A stretch of DNA of 64,000 nt from Spartobacteria bacterium LR76 (lineage in GTDB: Bacteria > Verrucomicrobiota > Verrucomicrobiia > Chthoniobacterales > Terrimicrobiaceae): NCBI GenBank assembly GCA_003054655.1, contig QAYZ01000016.1, positions 310,001-374,000 on the forward strand, given 5' to 3'. The notes beneath the pieces were generated by a model. It saw only the letters and a list, made by a program, of their open reading frames with translations, was not told the origin of the DNA and made no database searches. Each line of letters opens with the position of its first letter. Within the stretch, counting starts at the first letter, position 1. This document shows, piece by piece, positions 9,430 to 18,108 of this stretch. A program made the translations under genes and the position numbers.

Positions 9430-10683
9430 ATGACGGCCTCCACCCGCTCATCCGGCGCCCGCCGCACCCTGGCCCTCCTGCTGAGCCTGAATCTTCTTTG
9501 CTACATCGACCGCTACATCGTCGCTGCGGTGGAGCCGGATATCCGCGAAGCTTTTTTTGCTGGTGATCCCAACGCCCTCGCCAAGACGGGAAGTCTCGCG
9601 ACGGCTTTTCTCCTGAGCTACATGATTCTGGCTCCGATTTTCGGCTTTCTGGCTGATCGCGTGTCCCGGTGGGTCATCATTGCTTTCGGGGTGGCTGTCT
9701 GGAGTCTTGCCACTGCGGGATCGGGGCTGGCTGCGACTTTTGGTATTCTGTTGCTCGCCCGCATTCTGGTCGGCACCGGTGAGGCGGCCTATGGGCCTTC
9801 CTCGGCTACGATTATCTCGGATATGTATCCGATAGAGCGCCGGGGGCAGGTGCTGGCGTGGTTCTTTGCCGCCATACCCGTGGGAAGCGCTCTTGGCTAT
9901 GTGTTTGGCGGCATGGTGGCGGATATTTTTGATTGGCGGACGCCCTTTTTATGGGCGGCCATTCCCGGGGTGGTCCTTGCGGTGATATGTCTGTTTTTCA
10001 AGGACCCGCGTTCTTGCGGCACAGAGAAGCCGAGGCATGCTTCCCTGCGGGATTACCTGGGTCTCCTGAAAATCCCCTCCTACGTGCTGAATGTTGCAGC
10101 GCAAACCGCCATGACCTTTGCCATCGGCGGCATGTCGTTCTGGGCTCCGGCTTACTTCTCCGGTCGCCCCGGCGCGCCCGATCTCGGTCAGGTGAATCTC
10201 ATCTTTGGCGGCATCACCGCCGTGGCGGGATTGCTTTCGACCCTCTTCGGCGGCTGGCTGGGCGACCGGCTGGCGCAGCGGTTGCCCGGAGCCTATTTCT
10301 GGGTCTCCTCCGGAGGCATGCTGCTGGCCTTTCCTTGCACGATTGCCATGCTTTTTGTGCCGTTTCCGTGGGCGTGGGTGCTCTGTTTCTTCGCTGTGTC
10401 GTTTCTTTTTATGAACATCGGCCCAGCCAATACAGCTATCGCCAACGTGACCGATCCCGCGGTGCGCTCGACGGCGTTTGCCTTGAATATCTTTGTCATT
10501 CACGCCTTGGGCGATGCCATCTCTCCGCCGCTTATCGGGGCGGTGGCCGACTCTTCCAGTCTCACAGCCGGGTTCCTCGTGGTTTCCCTCGCGATGTTTT
10601 TGGCTGGCGTGATCTGGCTTTTTGCTGCTCGCTATTTGGGGAGGGATACCCTGCGGGTGCGCGAGGATTTTGCCAGCGACTGA
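9430..10683 (+). CDS. MFS transporter (spinster/hexuronate-like group)
   Basis: A 417-residue protein with about 12 membrane helices. The first helix carries LNLLCYIDRYIVAAVEPDI, typical of the spinster-like/hexuronate group. The loop between helices 2 and 3 has the MFS motif A variant GFLADRVSRW, and helix 4 has LVGTGEAAYGPSSATIISD. The start is ATG 9430; an upstream in-frame start at 9364 would add 22 polar residues. It is divergent from the peptide importer. Its last 52 bases overlap the 3' end of the convergent AraC-type gene. The substrate is unknown; a sugar acid or glycoside fits the neighbouring GH4 enzyme. Confidence 0.85.
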   Translation: MTASTRSSGARRTLALLLSLNLLCYIDRYIVAAVEPDIREAFFAGDPNALAKTGSLATAFLLSYMILAPIFGFLADRVSRWVIIAFGVAVWSLATAGSGLAATFGILLLARILVGTGEAAYGPSSATIISDMYPIERRGQVLAWFFAAIPVGSALGYVFGGMVADIFDWRTPFLWAAIPGVVLAVICLFFKDPRSCGTEKPRHASLRDYLGLLKIPSYVLNVAAQTAMTFAIGGMSFWAPAYFSGRPGAPDLGQVNLIFGGITAVAGLLSTLFGGWLGDRLAQRLPGAYFWVSSGGMLLAFPCTIAMLFVPFPWAWVLCFFAVSFLFMNIGPANTAIANVTDPAVRSTAFALNIFVIHALGDAISPPLIGAVADSSSLTAGFLVVSLAMFLAGVIWLFAARYLGRDTLRVREDFASD

Positions 10684-11441
10684 AGCGCCCGGTTCATCGC
10701 CTTCACCGAGGCAAACCCGCTGCGCAGCGCAGCCTCGGTGAGCGTCATCCCCGGCCGGTCGAGGAGTTGACGCGCCTCTTTCGCGCGCAGCCTGCGCAGA
10801 TACGCCGCCGGGGCCGTCTTCATGCGGGCGGAAAAGAGCCGGGTGAAATGCTCGCGGGAAAGCCCGGTTTCCGCCGCGAGCTCTTTGATGCCGATGGGTT
10901 CGCGGAATCGTCGCTCGCAGATCAGTTTTGCCGCCTGCACCGGATCGAGCGTGCGGGCGACCGGCGTGCTTGCCTCGCGGGTCCACGCCGCGAGGAATGA
11001 AAAACATTGGGTGCTGGCTGTGAAAGGATCGACTGAGACGCGCTGCTCCGCCTGCCGGATGAGCGAAAAGAATAGCGTTGCCGCCTCCCCGGTGCGTGTC
11101 ATGGGAATCACTGGCCCGAAGGCCTCGCGCATTTCCCGGCAGAGCTGGATGCCCAGTTCTCCATACAGGTTCAGCCACGCCAGTTCCCATGGCCCCTGGG
11201 GATTCTCTGGCAGTCCGTACTCGCTCTTCTCAGGAACCAGCACGATGAAGGCATGGCCTTCCGGCACCTCGTGCTCGCGATCCTGATAAATCACGCGCCC
11301 CTTTCCGTGCTGCGTGCGCTGGATGATCACGAAGGCGTCCTCGCTCCGATTGTCGTTGTTCCAGTGATAGCGGCTGTGAACCACCTGGCGTGAAGCGCCG
11401 AAGGGAACTGAGATTTCCAGCGGGTTTTTCGGCAGGGCCAT
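10632..11441 (-). CDS. AraC-family transcriptional regulator
   Basis: A 269-residue regulator. The N-terminal half is a cupin-like sensor (HGKGRVIYQDREHEVPEGHA, then LVPEKSEYGLP). The C-terminal ~95 residues are the double helix-turn-helix: IKELAAETGLSREHFTRLFS (helix 1) and LTEAALRSGFASVKAMNRAL (helix 2). The second helix departs from the usual YFxRxFK pattern. The start is ATG 11441, since upstream in-frame codons run into the divergent GH4 gene region. Its 3' end lies 52 bases inside the convergent MFS gene. Two operator-like repeats sit directly upstream, between it and GH4, so control of itself and of the glycosidase is likely. Confidence 0.86.
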   Translation of the reverse strand: MALPKNPLEISVPFGASRQVVHSRYHWNNDNRSEDAFVIIQRTQHGKGRVIYQDREHEVPEGHAFIVLVPEKSEYGLPENPQGPWELAWLNLYGELGIQLCREMREAFGPVIPMTRTGEAATLFFSLIRQAEQRVSVDPFTASTQCFSFLAAWTREASTPVARTLDPVQAAKLICERRFREPIGIKELAAETGLSREHFTRLFSARMKTAPAAYLRRLRAKEARQLLDRPGMTLTEAALRSGFASVKAMNRALQSLAKSSRTRRVSLPK

Positions 11442-11447
11442 GGGGGG

Positions 11448-11480
11448 GTGAATATCACAAAATGACCTGTGAATGTCACA
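11448..11480. promoter_or_regulatory. Tandem operator-like repeats between araC-type gene and GH4 gene
   Basis: GTGAATATCACA at 11448-11459 and GTGAATGTCACA at 11469-11480 are direct repeats with one mismatch. They are offset by 21 bases, which is two helical turns. Each is itself an inverted repeat (GTGA-N3-TCAC). Their place between a divergent regulator gene and its likely target fits binding by the AraC-type protein. Confidence 0.65.
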
Positions 11481-11524
11481 CCTGAATTCTGGATGAAGTG
11501 AGGCGAGTTTTGTACAAAGCTCCC

Positions 11525-12955
11525 ATGGCAAAGCCATCTTCCAAGAAGTCACTCGGCCACGCCGAGCATTCGAAAGCCGCCCATACTCACAGTTTGGCCG
11601 GTGAATTCCTGCGTCCCATTAAAATCACGATGCTCGGTGCGGGCAGCGGGTTTACGCCCAAGCTGGTCAACGACGTCCTGCGCACCCCCGGCAACAAGGG
11701 CGGCGTCATCGCGCTGGTCGACATCGACCTCAAGCGTCTCAGCGCCATGAAGCGACTCATCGGCAAGGTCATCGACCTCGTCGGTGCCAAGGGCTGGAAG
11801 GTCATCGCCTCGCCGGACCGCCGCGCGATGCTGAAGGGTTCGGACTATATCGTGAACTGCATCGAGGTCAGTGGCCTCGAGTGCGTGCGGCACGATAACG
11901 ACATTCCGGCGAAATACGGCGTCAACCAGTGCATTGGCGACACCATTGGGCCAGGAGGCTTGTTCAAGGCTCTGCGCACCATTCCAGTCTGGCTCGATGT
12001 CCTGCGCGATGCCGAGGAGCTTTGCCCTGAGGCCATCGTGCTGAACTACACGAATCCGATGAACATGCTCTGCCTCGCCGCCCAGCGGACCTCGGCCATG
12101 TCGGTGGTCGGTCTCTGCCATTCCGTCCAGGGAACCAGCCACCTTCTCTCGAAGCGGGCGGGCATTCCATACGACGAGATGGAATGGGAGTGTGCGGGCA
12201 TCAACCACCTCGCGTGGTTCGTGAAGCTCCGCCATCAGGGCAAGGACCTTTACCCGCTCCTTAAAAAACTGGCCGCGCAGGACATCGCCGGGAAGCCGTC
12301 GAATCCCGACGACATCGGGGACATCGTGCGCAAGGACATGATGCTGCATTTCGGCGCCTTCATCACGGAATCCAGCGGACACCTTTCCGAGTACCTTCCG
12401 TACTACCGCAAGAGGCCCGAGATTCTGGAGAAATACGGGCGTTCCGGATACGACGGCGAGACTTCGTTCTATGCCGACAACTGGCCGACCTGGCGGAAAA
12501 ACGCCGACGCCACCCGCGAAGCCATGCTCAAGGGCAAGGAGTCCATCACCTGGGATCGTACCTGGGAGTACGCGAGCTGGATCATCGAGGCCCGGGAAAA
12601 GGATTCGCCGTTCCGCATCCATGGCAATGTCTCCAACAATGTGGCAGGCGGCGGAGCGCTCATCACCAACCTCCCGGCCAGCGGCTGCGTCGAGGTGGCG
12701 TGCATGATCGACCGCAACGGCATCAATCCGACGCGTTTCGGAGCCCTGCCGTCCCAGATGGCAGCCCTCTGCGCCTCGAACATGAGCATGTTCGAACTCG
12801 GAGCCACCGCCGCCATCGAGCGCAGCAAGGAGGCCGCCATTTACGCCCTCATGCTCGACCCGCTCACGGCCGCCATGTGCAGCCCGGCGGAGATCAAAAA
12901 GATGACGCTTGAGCTGTTCGAGGCCGAAAAAGCCTTCCTGCCAAAGTACAAGTAA
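11525..12955 (+). CDS. Glycoside hydrolase family 4 (alpha-galactosidase / alpha-galacturonidase type)
   Basis: GH4 enzymes cleave glycosides by an NAD-dependent redox mechanism with a divalent metal. This 476-residue protein shows the NAD fold (KITMLGAGSGFTPKLV, glycines near 38-42), the NYTNPMNM block, the metal Cys/His pair C198-H199 in GLCHSVQGT and the metal His228 in CAGINHLAWF. CHSVQG with GINH resembles the MelA/galacturonidase subgroup more than the phospho-glucosidases. No phosphate-specific residues were verified. ATG 11525 is preferred; an in-frame GTG at 11498 would add 9 residues. The N-terminal ~30 residues are an Ser/His/Lys-rich extension. It is likely regulated by the divergent AraC-type protein. 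Confidence 0.88.
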   Translation: MAKPSSKKSLGHAEHSKAAHTHSLAGEFLRPIKITMLGAGSGFTPKLVNDVLRTPGNKGGVIALVDIDLKRLSAMKRLIGKVIDLVGAKGWKVIASPDRRAMLKGSDYIVNCIEVSGLECVRHDNDIPAKYGVNQCIGDTIGPGGLFKALRTIPVWLDVLRDAEELCPEAIVLNYTNPMNMLCLAAQRTSAMSVVGLCHSVQGTSHLLSKRAGIPYDEMEWECAGINHLAWFVKLRHQGKDLYPLLKKLAAQDIAGKPSNPDDIGDIVRKDMMLHFGAFITESSGHLSEYLPYYRKRPEILEKYGRSGYDGETSFYADNWPTWRKNADATREAMLKGKESITWDRTWEYASWIIEAREKDSPFRIHGNVSNNVAGGGALITNLPASGCVEVACMIDRNGINPTRFGALPSQMAALCASNMSMFELGATAAIERSKEAAIYALMLDPLTAAMCSPAEIKKMTLELFEAEKAFLPKYK

Positions 12956-12961
12956 CGAAAA

Positions 12962-13009
12962 AACGTCTTCGGCGGGGGCAAACTCATCTATTGTCCCCGC
13001 CGGGACGTT
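12962..13009. other. Long stem-loop between the GH4 gene and tig
   Basis: Outer arms AACGTC (12962-12967) and GACGTT (13004-13009) enclose inner arms at 12971-12980 and 12992-13001 (10 pairs, one G-U), with a 3/2-base internal loop and an 11-base hairpin loop. No T-run follows. It may end the GH4 transcript or act in the tig leader. A weak promoter (TTGTCC-17-TTAACT, 12991-13019) overlaps its right arm. Confidence 0.55.
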
Positions 13010-13032
13010 GTGCTTAACTGGACCGTTTACCG

Positions 13033-14370
13033 ATGAACGTTCTAGTAGAAAACCAGCCCAACTGCCTCGTCTCCCTTCAGGTCGAACTGCCCGCCGACCG
13101 TGTTTCCCGTGAATGGCAGACCGTGGCCGAGCAATTTCAGCGCAACGTGCGCATCCCTGGCTACCGCCCGGGCAAGGCCCCGAAATCTCTCGTCGACACC
13201 CGTTTCGCCAAGGACATCAAGGAAGAGCTCACCAACCGTCTCCTCCGCGAAAGCCTCAACGAAGCGATCAAGGAAAAGAATATCCAGGTCATCTCCGTCT
13301 CGCAGGTCGAGAACGTGGAGATCGGCTCCGACAACGTGCTCCGCTATCGCGCCACGGTCGTGACCGCCCCGGATTTCGAACTTCCTGACTACGCCAGCAT
13401 CCCGGCGGAAATCGCCCTTGAGGAGGTCAACGACGAGCATGTCCAGCGCTGGGTCGACCAGCTCCGCGAGCCGCATGCCACCTACACTCCGGTGGAGGAT
13501 CGCGCCCTGGCCTTCGGCGACTACGCTGTGGTCAGCTATGAGGGCAAGATCGACGGCACCCTGCTCGCCGAGGCCATCCCGTCCTCGCCGCAGCAGCTCC
13601 AGGGCCGCCGCAATGCCTGGATCTTTATCGACGAAAAGAGCCTCCTTCCCGGTTTTTGCGCCGCTCTCGTCGGTCAGAACGTGAATGAGGAGCGCACTTT
13701 CTCGCTCGAACTTCCCGCCGATTTCCCGATTGCCGATCTCGCTGGCAAGAAGGTCGATTACACGGTCACGCTCCACGGCATCAATTCCAAGAGCCTCCCG
13801 GAGTTTACCGACGAACTCGCCGCCAAGCTCGATCCGGGTTCCAATGCCGAACAGGTACGTACCAAGATCCGCGAGCAGCTCGAGCAGCTCGCGCAGAATC
13901 AATTTGAATCCAACAAGCGCCAGGCTGCGGTGAAGTACCTCCTCTCCAAGGTGGAGTGCGAGCTTCCCGCCAGCATCGTCGAGCGCGAAATGGCCGGCAT
14001 CCTCAAGGACATCGTCCGCGAGAATCAGGGCCGCGGCGTGAGCGATGAGGAGCTCCGCAATCACCAGGACGAACTCCTCGGTGCCGCCCAGCAGAGCGCC
14101 CGCGACCGTGTGCGTACGAATTTCCTGCTCCTCCGCATCGCGGAGAAGGAGAAGATCGAGGTCGGCGAGCAGGACATCGCACAGCGCGTTTACGAGATGG
14201 CCGCCCGCTATGAGATTCCCGTGAAGAAGCTCATCAAGGATCTTCAGCGCCGCGACGGCTTCGGCCCGCTGCGTGAGCAGATCCTCGCAGGCAAGGCTCT
14301 TGATTTGCTGGCCGCGAATGTTACGGTTACGCAACCCGCTGCAACAGGAGAGACTCCGGCCAACGCCTGA
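13033..14370 (+). CDS. tig: Trigger factor
   Basis: A ribosome-bound chaperone and peptidyl-prolyl isomerase that receives nascent chains. It is 445 residues, usual length. The N-terminal ribosome-binding signature is [13 protein letters not shown] (residues ~40-52). The central FKBP-like isomerase region is about 155-240 ([13 protein letters not shown] to [12 protein letters not shown]). The C-terminal helical arms span about 255-430. It lies 5 bases upstream of clpP and in the classic tig-clpP-clpX order, so the three are probably cotranscribed. No Shine-Dalgarno sequence is visible before the ATG. Confidence 0.96.
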   Translation: MNVLVENQPNCLVSLQVELPADRVSREWQTVAEQFQRNVRIPGYRPGKAPKSLVDTRFAKDIKEELTNRLLRESLNEAIKEKNIQVISVSQVENVEIGSDNVLRYRATVVTAPDFELPDYASIPAEIALEEVNDEHVQRWVDQLREPHATYTPVEDRALAFGDYAVVSYEGKIDGTLLAEAIPSSPQQLQGRRNAWIFIDEKSLLPGFCAALVGQNVNEERTFSLELPADFPIADLAGKKVDYTVTLHGINSKSLPEFTDELAAKLDPGSNAEQVRTKIREQLEQLAQNQFESNKRQAAVKYLLSKVECELPASIVEREMAGILKDIVRENQGRGVSDEELRNHQDELLGAAQQSARDRVRTNFLLLRIAEKEKIEVGEQDIAQRVYEMAARYEIPVKKLIKDLQRRDGFGPLREQILAGKALDLLAANVTVTQPAATGETPANA

Positions 14371-14375
14371 CATTT

Positions 14376-15005
14376 ATGACGAATTCTTATCTGATTCCCA
14401 CGGTCATCGAACAGACCGGTCGTGGCGAGCGCGCTTACGACATCTACTCCCGACTCCTCAAGGATCGCATCATCTTCATCGGCACGCCGATCGACGATCA
14501 TGTGGCCAATATCGTGATCGCGCAGATGCTCTTCCTTCAGATGGAGGACGCTAAGAAAGACATCAGCATTTACATCAACTCCCCTGGCGGTTCCGTCACG
14601 GCGGGTCTCGCGATCTACGACACGATGCAATTCGTGACCTGTGACGTGAATACCTACTGCATGGGCATCGCCGCCAGCATGGGAGCTGTCCTGCTCTGCG
14701 CCGGCACGAAAGGCAAGCGCTATGCGCTGCCCAACTCCGACATCATGATCCACCAGGTCTCGGGCGGCGCCCAGGGCCAGGCCAGCGATGTCGAGCGCCA
14801 GGTCGAGTTCATGTTCAAGCTCAAGAAGCGTCTCAACGGCATCCTCTCCCATCACACCGGCAAATCGGTGGAGCAGGTGGAGAGGGACGCCGACCGTGAC
14901 AACTATATGACCGCCGAGGAGGCGTGTGCTTATGGTCTGGTCGACGAAGTCGTCAAGTCCCGCAAGGAAATCAAAGAGCTTCCCGTCGAAAAGGCTTCCG
15001 AGTAG
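14376..15005 (+). CDS. clpP: ATP-dependent Clp protease proteolytic subunit
   Basis: The serine peptidase subunit of ClpXP/ClpAP, forming a double heptameric ring in the cytoplasm. It is 209 residues, normal length. The catalytic Ser101 lies in [11 protein letters not shown] and His126 in IMIHQVSGG; the third residue is the Asp in the ERDADRD segment. The C-terminus AYGLVDEVV is typical. It starts 5 bases after tig and 11 bases before clpX, with no recognisable ribosome-binding sequence of its own. Confidence 0.97.
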   Translation: MTNSYLIPTVIEQTGRGERAYDIYSRLLKDRIIFIGTPIDDHVANIVIAQMLFLQMEDAKKDISIYINSPGGSVTAGLAIYDTMQFVTCDVNTYCMGIAASMGAVLLCAGTKGKRYALPNSDIMIHQVSGGAQGQASDVERQVEFMFKLKKRLNGILSHHTGKSVEQVERDADRDNYMTAEEACAYGLVDEVVKSRKEIKELPVEKASE

Positions 15006-15016
15006 TATTTCTATAG

Positions 15017-16291
15017 ATGGCCAGGGCTAGCAATCTGACAATGTGCTCCTTCTGTGGCAAAAGCCACGCGGAGGTAAGGAAACTTATTGCCGGCCCCGGC
15101 GTCTATATTTGCGACAGTTGCATTACTGTTTGCAAAGGCATCCTGGACAAAGAGCTTAACGACGAAGCTCGTAAGCAAAAGACCACGATCCAGGTGCCGA
15201 AGCCCGCAGACATCATGCGGGCGCTCGACCAGCATGTGATCGGGCAGCAGGGCGCGAAGAAAGTTCTCTCTGTTGCCGTTCACAATCATTACAAGCGTCT
15301 CATCAGCGGGGAAAGCACCTCCGATGGGGCGCTCATGCTCGACCCGCTTTCCGAGGTCGAGATCGAGAAGAGCAATATCCTGCTCATCGGCCCCACGGGC
15401 TCGGGCAAGACCCTTCTTGCCCGCACGCTCGCCCGCATCCTCGATGTTCCTTTCTGCATCGCCGACGCCACCACCATCACGGAGGCGGGCTACGTCGGTG
15501 AGGATGTGGAAAACATCGTGCTCCGCCTCCTGCAAAACGCCGATTACGACGTAAAGCGCACCGAGATGGGCATCGTCTACATCGACGAAATCGACAAGAT
15601 CGGCCGCAAGACCGACAACGTCTCCATCACCCGCGATGTTTCTGGCGAGGGCGTCCAGCAGGCGCTCCTCAAGATTTTGGAAGGCACCGTCTGCAACGTG
15701 CCTCCGCAGGGCGGTCGCAAGCATCCGCACCAGGAATACATCCAGATCAACACCGAGAAGATCCTCTTCATCTGCGGTGGTGCCTTTGTCGGCTTGGACA
15801 AGATCGTCCAGCGCCGCATCGGTGGCCGCTCGATGGGCTTTCATGCCCGCGACCTCCGCGATCCTGACGAGATCGCGACCGAGGCCGTTCATTCCGTTGA
15901 GCCGGAGGATCTCCTTGGCTTTGGCCTCATCCCCGAGTTTATCGGTCGTCTCCCCATCGTCAGCACACTCGACGCGCTGACCGAGGACGAATTGATGACC
16001 ATCCTGACCGAACCCAAAAACGCCATGACCAAGCAGTACACCAAGCTGCTCGCCATGGATGGAGTGGGACTCACTTTCTCCAAGGATGCTTTGCGCGCCC
16101 TGGCCGCCGAGGCCGTGCGCAAAGGCACTGGCGCCCGCGCTTTGCGCGCCCTGCTCGAGCGGATCATGCTCGATATCATGTACGATGTTCCCAGCCGCGA
16201 CGACATTGCCGAGGTGACGATCAATCGCACTGTGGTGGAAGGAAAACGCTCGCCGTTGATCCGGAGACGGCAGGATAAGGATGCCGCCTGA
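15017..16291 (+). CDS. clpX: ATP-dependent Clp protease ATP-binding subunit ClpX
   Basis: The hexameric unfoldase that feeds ClpP. It is 424 residues. The N-terminal zinc-binding domain has C10, C13, C32 and C35 (CSFC and CDSC). The AAA+ domain carries Walker A GPTGSGKT, Walker [11 protein letters not shown], the pore-loop neighbourhood and the sensor/IGF-like segment EFIGRLPIV. The C-terminal domain has [13 protein letters not shown]. It is the last gene of the tig-clpP-clpX set; the next gene, a glycosyltransferase, starts 18 bases later on the same strand and may be read through. Confidence 0.97.
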   Translation: MARASNLTMCSFCGKSHAEVRKLIAGPGVYICDSCITVCKGILDKELNDEARKQKTTIQVPKPADIMRALDQHVIGQQGAKKVLSVAVHNHYKRLISGESTSDGALMLDPLSEVEIEKSNILLIGPTGSGKTLLARTLARILDVPFCIADATTITEAGYVGEDVENIVLRLLQNADYDVKRTEMGIVYIDEIDKIGRKTDNVSITRDVSGEGVQQALLKILEGTVCNVPPQGGRKHPHQEYIQINTEKILFICGGAFVGLDKIVQRRIGGRSMGFHARDLRDPDEIATEAVHSVEPEDLLGFGLIPEFIGRLPIVSTLDALTEDELMTILTEPKNAMTKQYTKLLAMDGVGLTFSKDALRALAAEAVRKGTGARALRALLERIMLDIMYDVPSRDDIAEVTINRTVVEGKRSPLIRRRQDKDAA

Positions 16292-16309
16292 GGCGGTTTA
16301 GGGTTCCCC

Positions 16310-17551
16310 ATGGATGAATCCACAAAGGCAGGCGGGTTTGCCTACCTTTTTGAGAAATTTCCGTCTTTCAGCCAGACCTTCTGTTTTCGGGAGGTCGCTG
16401 AGATGCGCCGTCAGGGAATCAAATGTCCCGTCTATTCGATCAGGGAACCCAGCGGCGAACCCGCCCAGGATTTTCCGGAGGGATTGAGGGAGGCGATTAT
16501 GTACCTTCCCGCCTGCTTTCACGAATGGACCGGCTCCGTCCGTCATCGTCGCAAAACCCTGCAACATACCGTTCCCAAGATGGTGAAGCGATGGGGCGAC
16601 GAGGTGGAGAAGCGCCGCATCCATGAGGCGCTCTGGCTGGCGGAGGATTTCAAGCGCCGCGGCATCTGCCATGTCCATGCCCATTTCGCGGGATTGGCGG
16701 CGCGCACCGCCTATTGGCTGAACGACCTTCACGGCGTTTCCTACAGCTTCACCGCCCACGCCAATGACGTTTTCTGTGACGAACCCAAGCACCGGCTTGA
16801 AACCATGGTGGCACAGGCAAAGGTGATCGCTACCGAGACCGAGTACAGCCGCAAGTTCCTTCAGGATCTTTTCCCGAAGCACGCCGGCAAGGTGTACCGC
16901 ACCTACAATGGCATCGATATCGGACGCTTCAGACCGGGCGCCGAGAAGTCTGCCCCTCCTGTCATCATCAGCGTCGGTCGCTATATTGAGAAGAAGGGAT
17001 TTGCCGATCTCATCACCGCCTGCGCCCGGTTGAAGGATCTGTCTTTTGTTTGCCAGATCGTGGGGAGGGGACCGCTGGAGGAGGAGCTCAAGAATCAGGC
17101 CGCTGCCATGGGAGTCGCCGACAGGGTTCAGATCACCGGGCCGCGCAGCGAATCCGACATCATTGAAATGCTCTCCCGCGCATCGCTCTTTGTCCTGCCC
17201 TGTGTGAAGTCCTGCGATGGCGGTTCGGATAACCTGCCGACCGTGATCATGGAGGCCATGGCGATGGCTCTGCCGGTCATCTCAACTCCGATCGCCGGTG
17301 TCCCTGAGATGGTGATCGATGGGCAGACGGGTTACCTTATCCCAGAGCACGATCCCGACGCTCTGGCTCGTTCCATGCGTGACATTCTCTCCGATCCGGC
17401 CCGGGCTGGCGAGTTTGGCAAGGCGGGGCGCGCCTTGGCGGAAGGCCGTTTCGACATTGCGCGAACCGTTCAGACGCTGCGGGATGTACTCGCGCAGCAC
17501 GAGGCCTTCCTGCCTCCCTCGCGCAGCATCTTGTCGAGTTTCTGGTCATGA
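16310..17551 (+). CDS. Glycosyltransferase family 4
   Basis: A cytoplasmic retaining glycosyltransferase of 413 residues, likely for surface polysaccharide or glycolipid. The N-terminal half has HVHAHFAGLAARTAYWL and YSFTAHANDVF. The C-terminal nucleotide-sugar domain has SVGRYIEKKGFADLI, IVGRGPLEEELKN and EAMAMALPVISTPIAGVPE (the E-X7-E-type donor motif). It resembles colanic-acid-type WcaL enzymes in layout. Its stop overlaps the start of trmB by four bases (ATGA). Acceptor and donor are unknown. A second GT4 gene lies just beyond trmB on the other strand. Confidence 0.85.
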   Translation: MDESTKAGGFAYLFEKFPSFSQTFCFREVAEMRRQGIKCPVYSIREPSGEPAQDFPEGLREAIMYLPACFHEWTGSVRHRRKTLQHTVPKMVKRWGDEVEKRRIHEALWLAEDFKRRGICHVHAHFAGLAARTAYWLNDLHGVSYSFTAHANDVFCDEPKHRLETMVAQAKVIATETEYSRKFLQDLFPKHAGKVYRTYNGIDIGRFRPGAEKSAPPVIISVGRYIEKKGFADLITACARLKDLSFVCQIVGRGPLEEELKNQAAAMGVADRVQITGPRSESDIIEMLSRASLFVLPCVKSCDGGSDNLPTVIMEAMAMALPVISTPIAGVPEMVIDGQTGYLIPEHDPDALARSMRDILSDPARAGEFGKAGRALAEGRFDIARTVQTLRDVLAQHEAFLPPSRSILSSFWS

Positions 17552-18108
17552 TCGCAGATATCTCTCCACTCCCTGCCGGGTGGATCGAGAGCGGACGACC
17601 GCTGGAGATCGACGTTGGCTGTCATAAAGGGTTGTTTCTAGCCGAAATGGCCGCCCTTTACCCGGACCGCAATTTTCTCGGAATCGAGCGGCAGGCCAAG
17701 CGTGTCGAGCGCACCAATCGCAAGATCCAGCGCCTCGAGATGCGCAATGCCGCAGTCATCTGCGGTGAAGGGCACGAGACCCTTCGCTCCTTGCCATCCC
17801 GTGTTGCCGACCACATTCATGTCCTGTTTCCCGACCCTTGGCCGAAGCGGCGACACCACATCAGGCGGTTGATTCAGCCCTCCTTCATCGAAACCTGCCT
17901 GCGTCTCCTGAGGCCCGGCGGACTTCTGCGTCTGGTGACAGATGATGAACCTTACGCCCGCGATGTTCGCCTCCACGCGGCGACCGTGCCGGAGCTTGTG
18001 GAGTGCCCGGATGATCGCGAGTACCCGCTGACGGAATTTCAGAAGAAATTCCTCGTCGACGGTCGTCCGGTCTACGCGCTGATCCTGCGCAAGCCGGGCA
18101 ACGATTAA
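17548..18108 (+). CDS. trmB: tRNA (guanine-N7-)-methyltransferase
   Basis: This enzyme methylates G46 in the variable loop of tRNA using S-adenosylmethionine. It is 186 residues, slightly short because the N-terminal extension found in E. coli is missing. The SAM-binding motif is EIDVGCHKGLFLAEM, and the TrmB-specific block is HVLFPDPWPKRRHHIRRL. The C-terminus TEFQKKFLVDGRPVYAL is also typical. Translation is coupled to the upstream glycosyltransferase by an ATGA overlap. The 3' end overlaps the convergent glycosyltransferase by four bases through a shared TTAA. Confidence 0.93.
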   Translation: MIADISPLPAGWIESGRPLEIDVGCHKGLFLAEMAALYPDRNFLGIERQAKRVERTNRKIQRLEMRNAAVICGEGHETLRSLPSRVADHIHVLFPDPWPKRRHHIRRLIQPSFIETCLRLLRPGGLLRLVTDDEPYARDVRLHAATVPELVECPDDREYPLTEFQKKFLVDGRPVYALILRKPGND

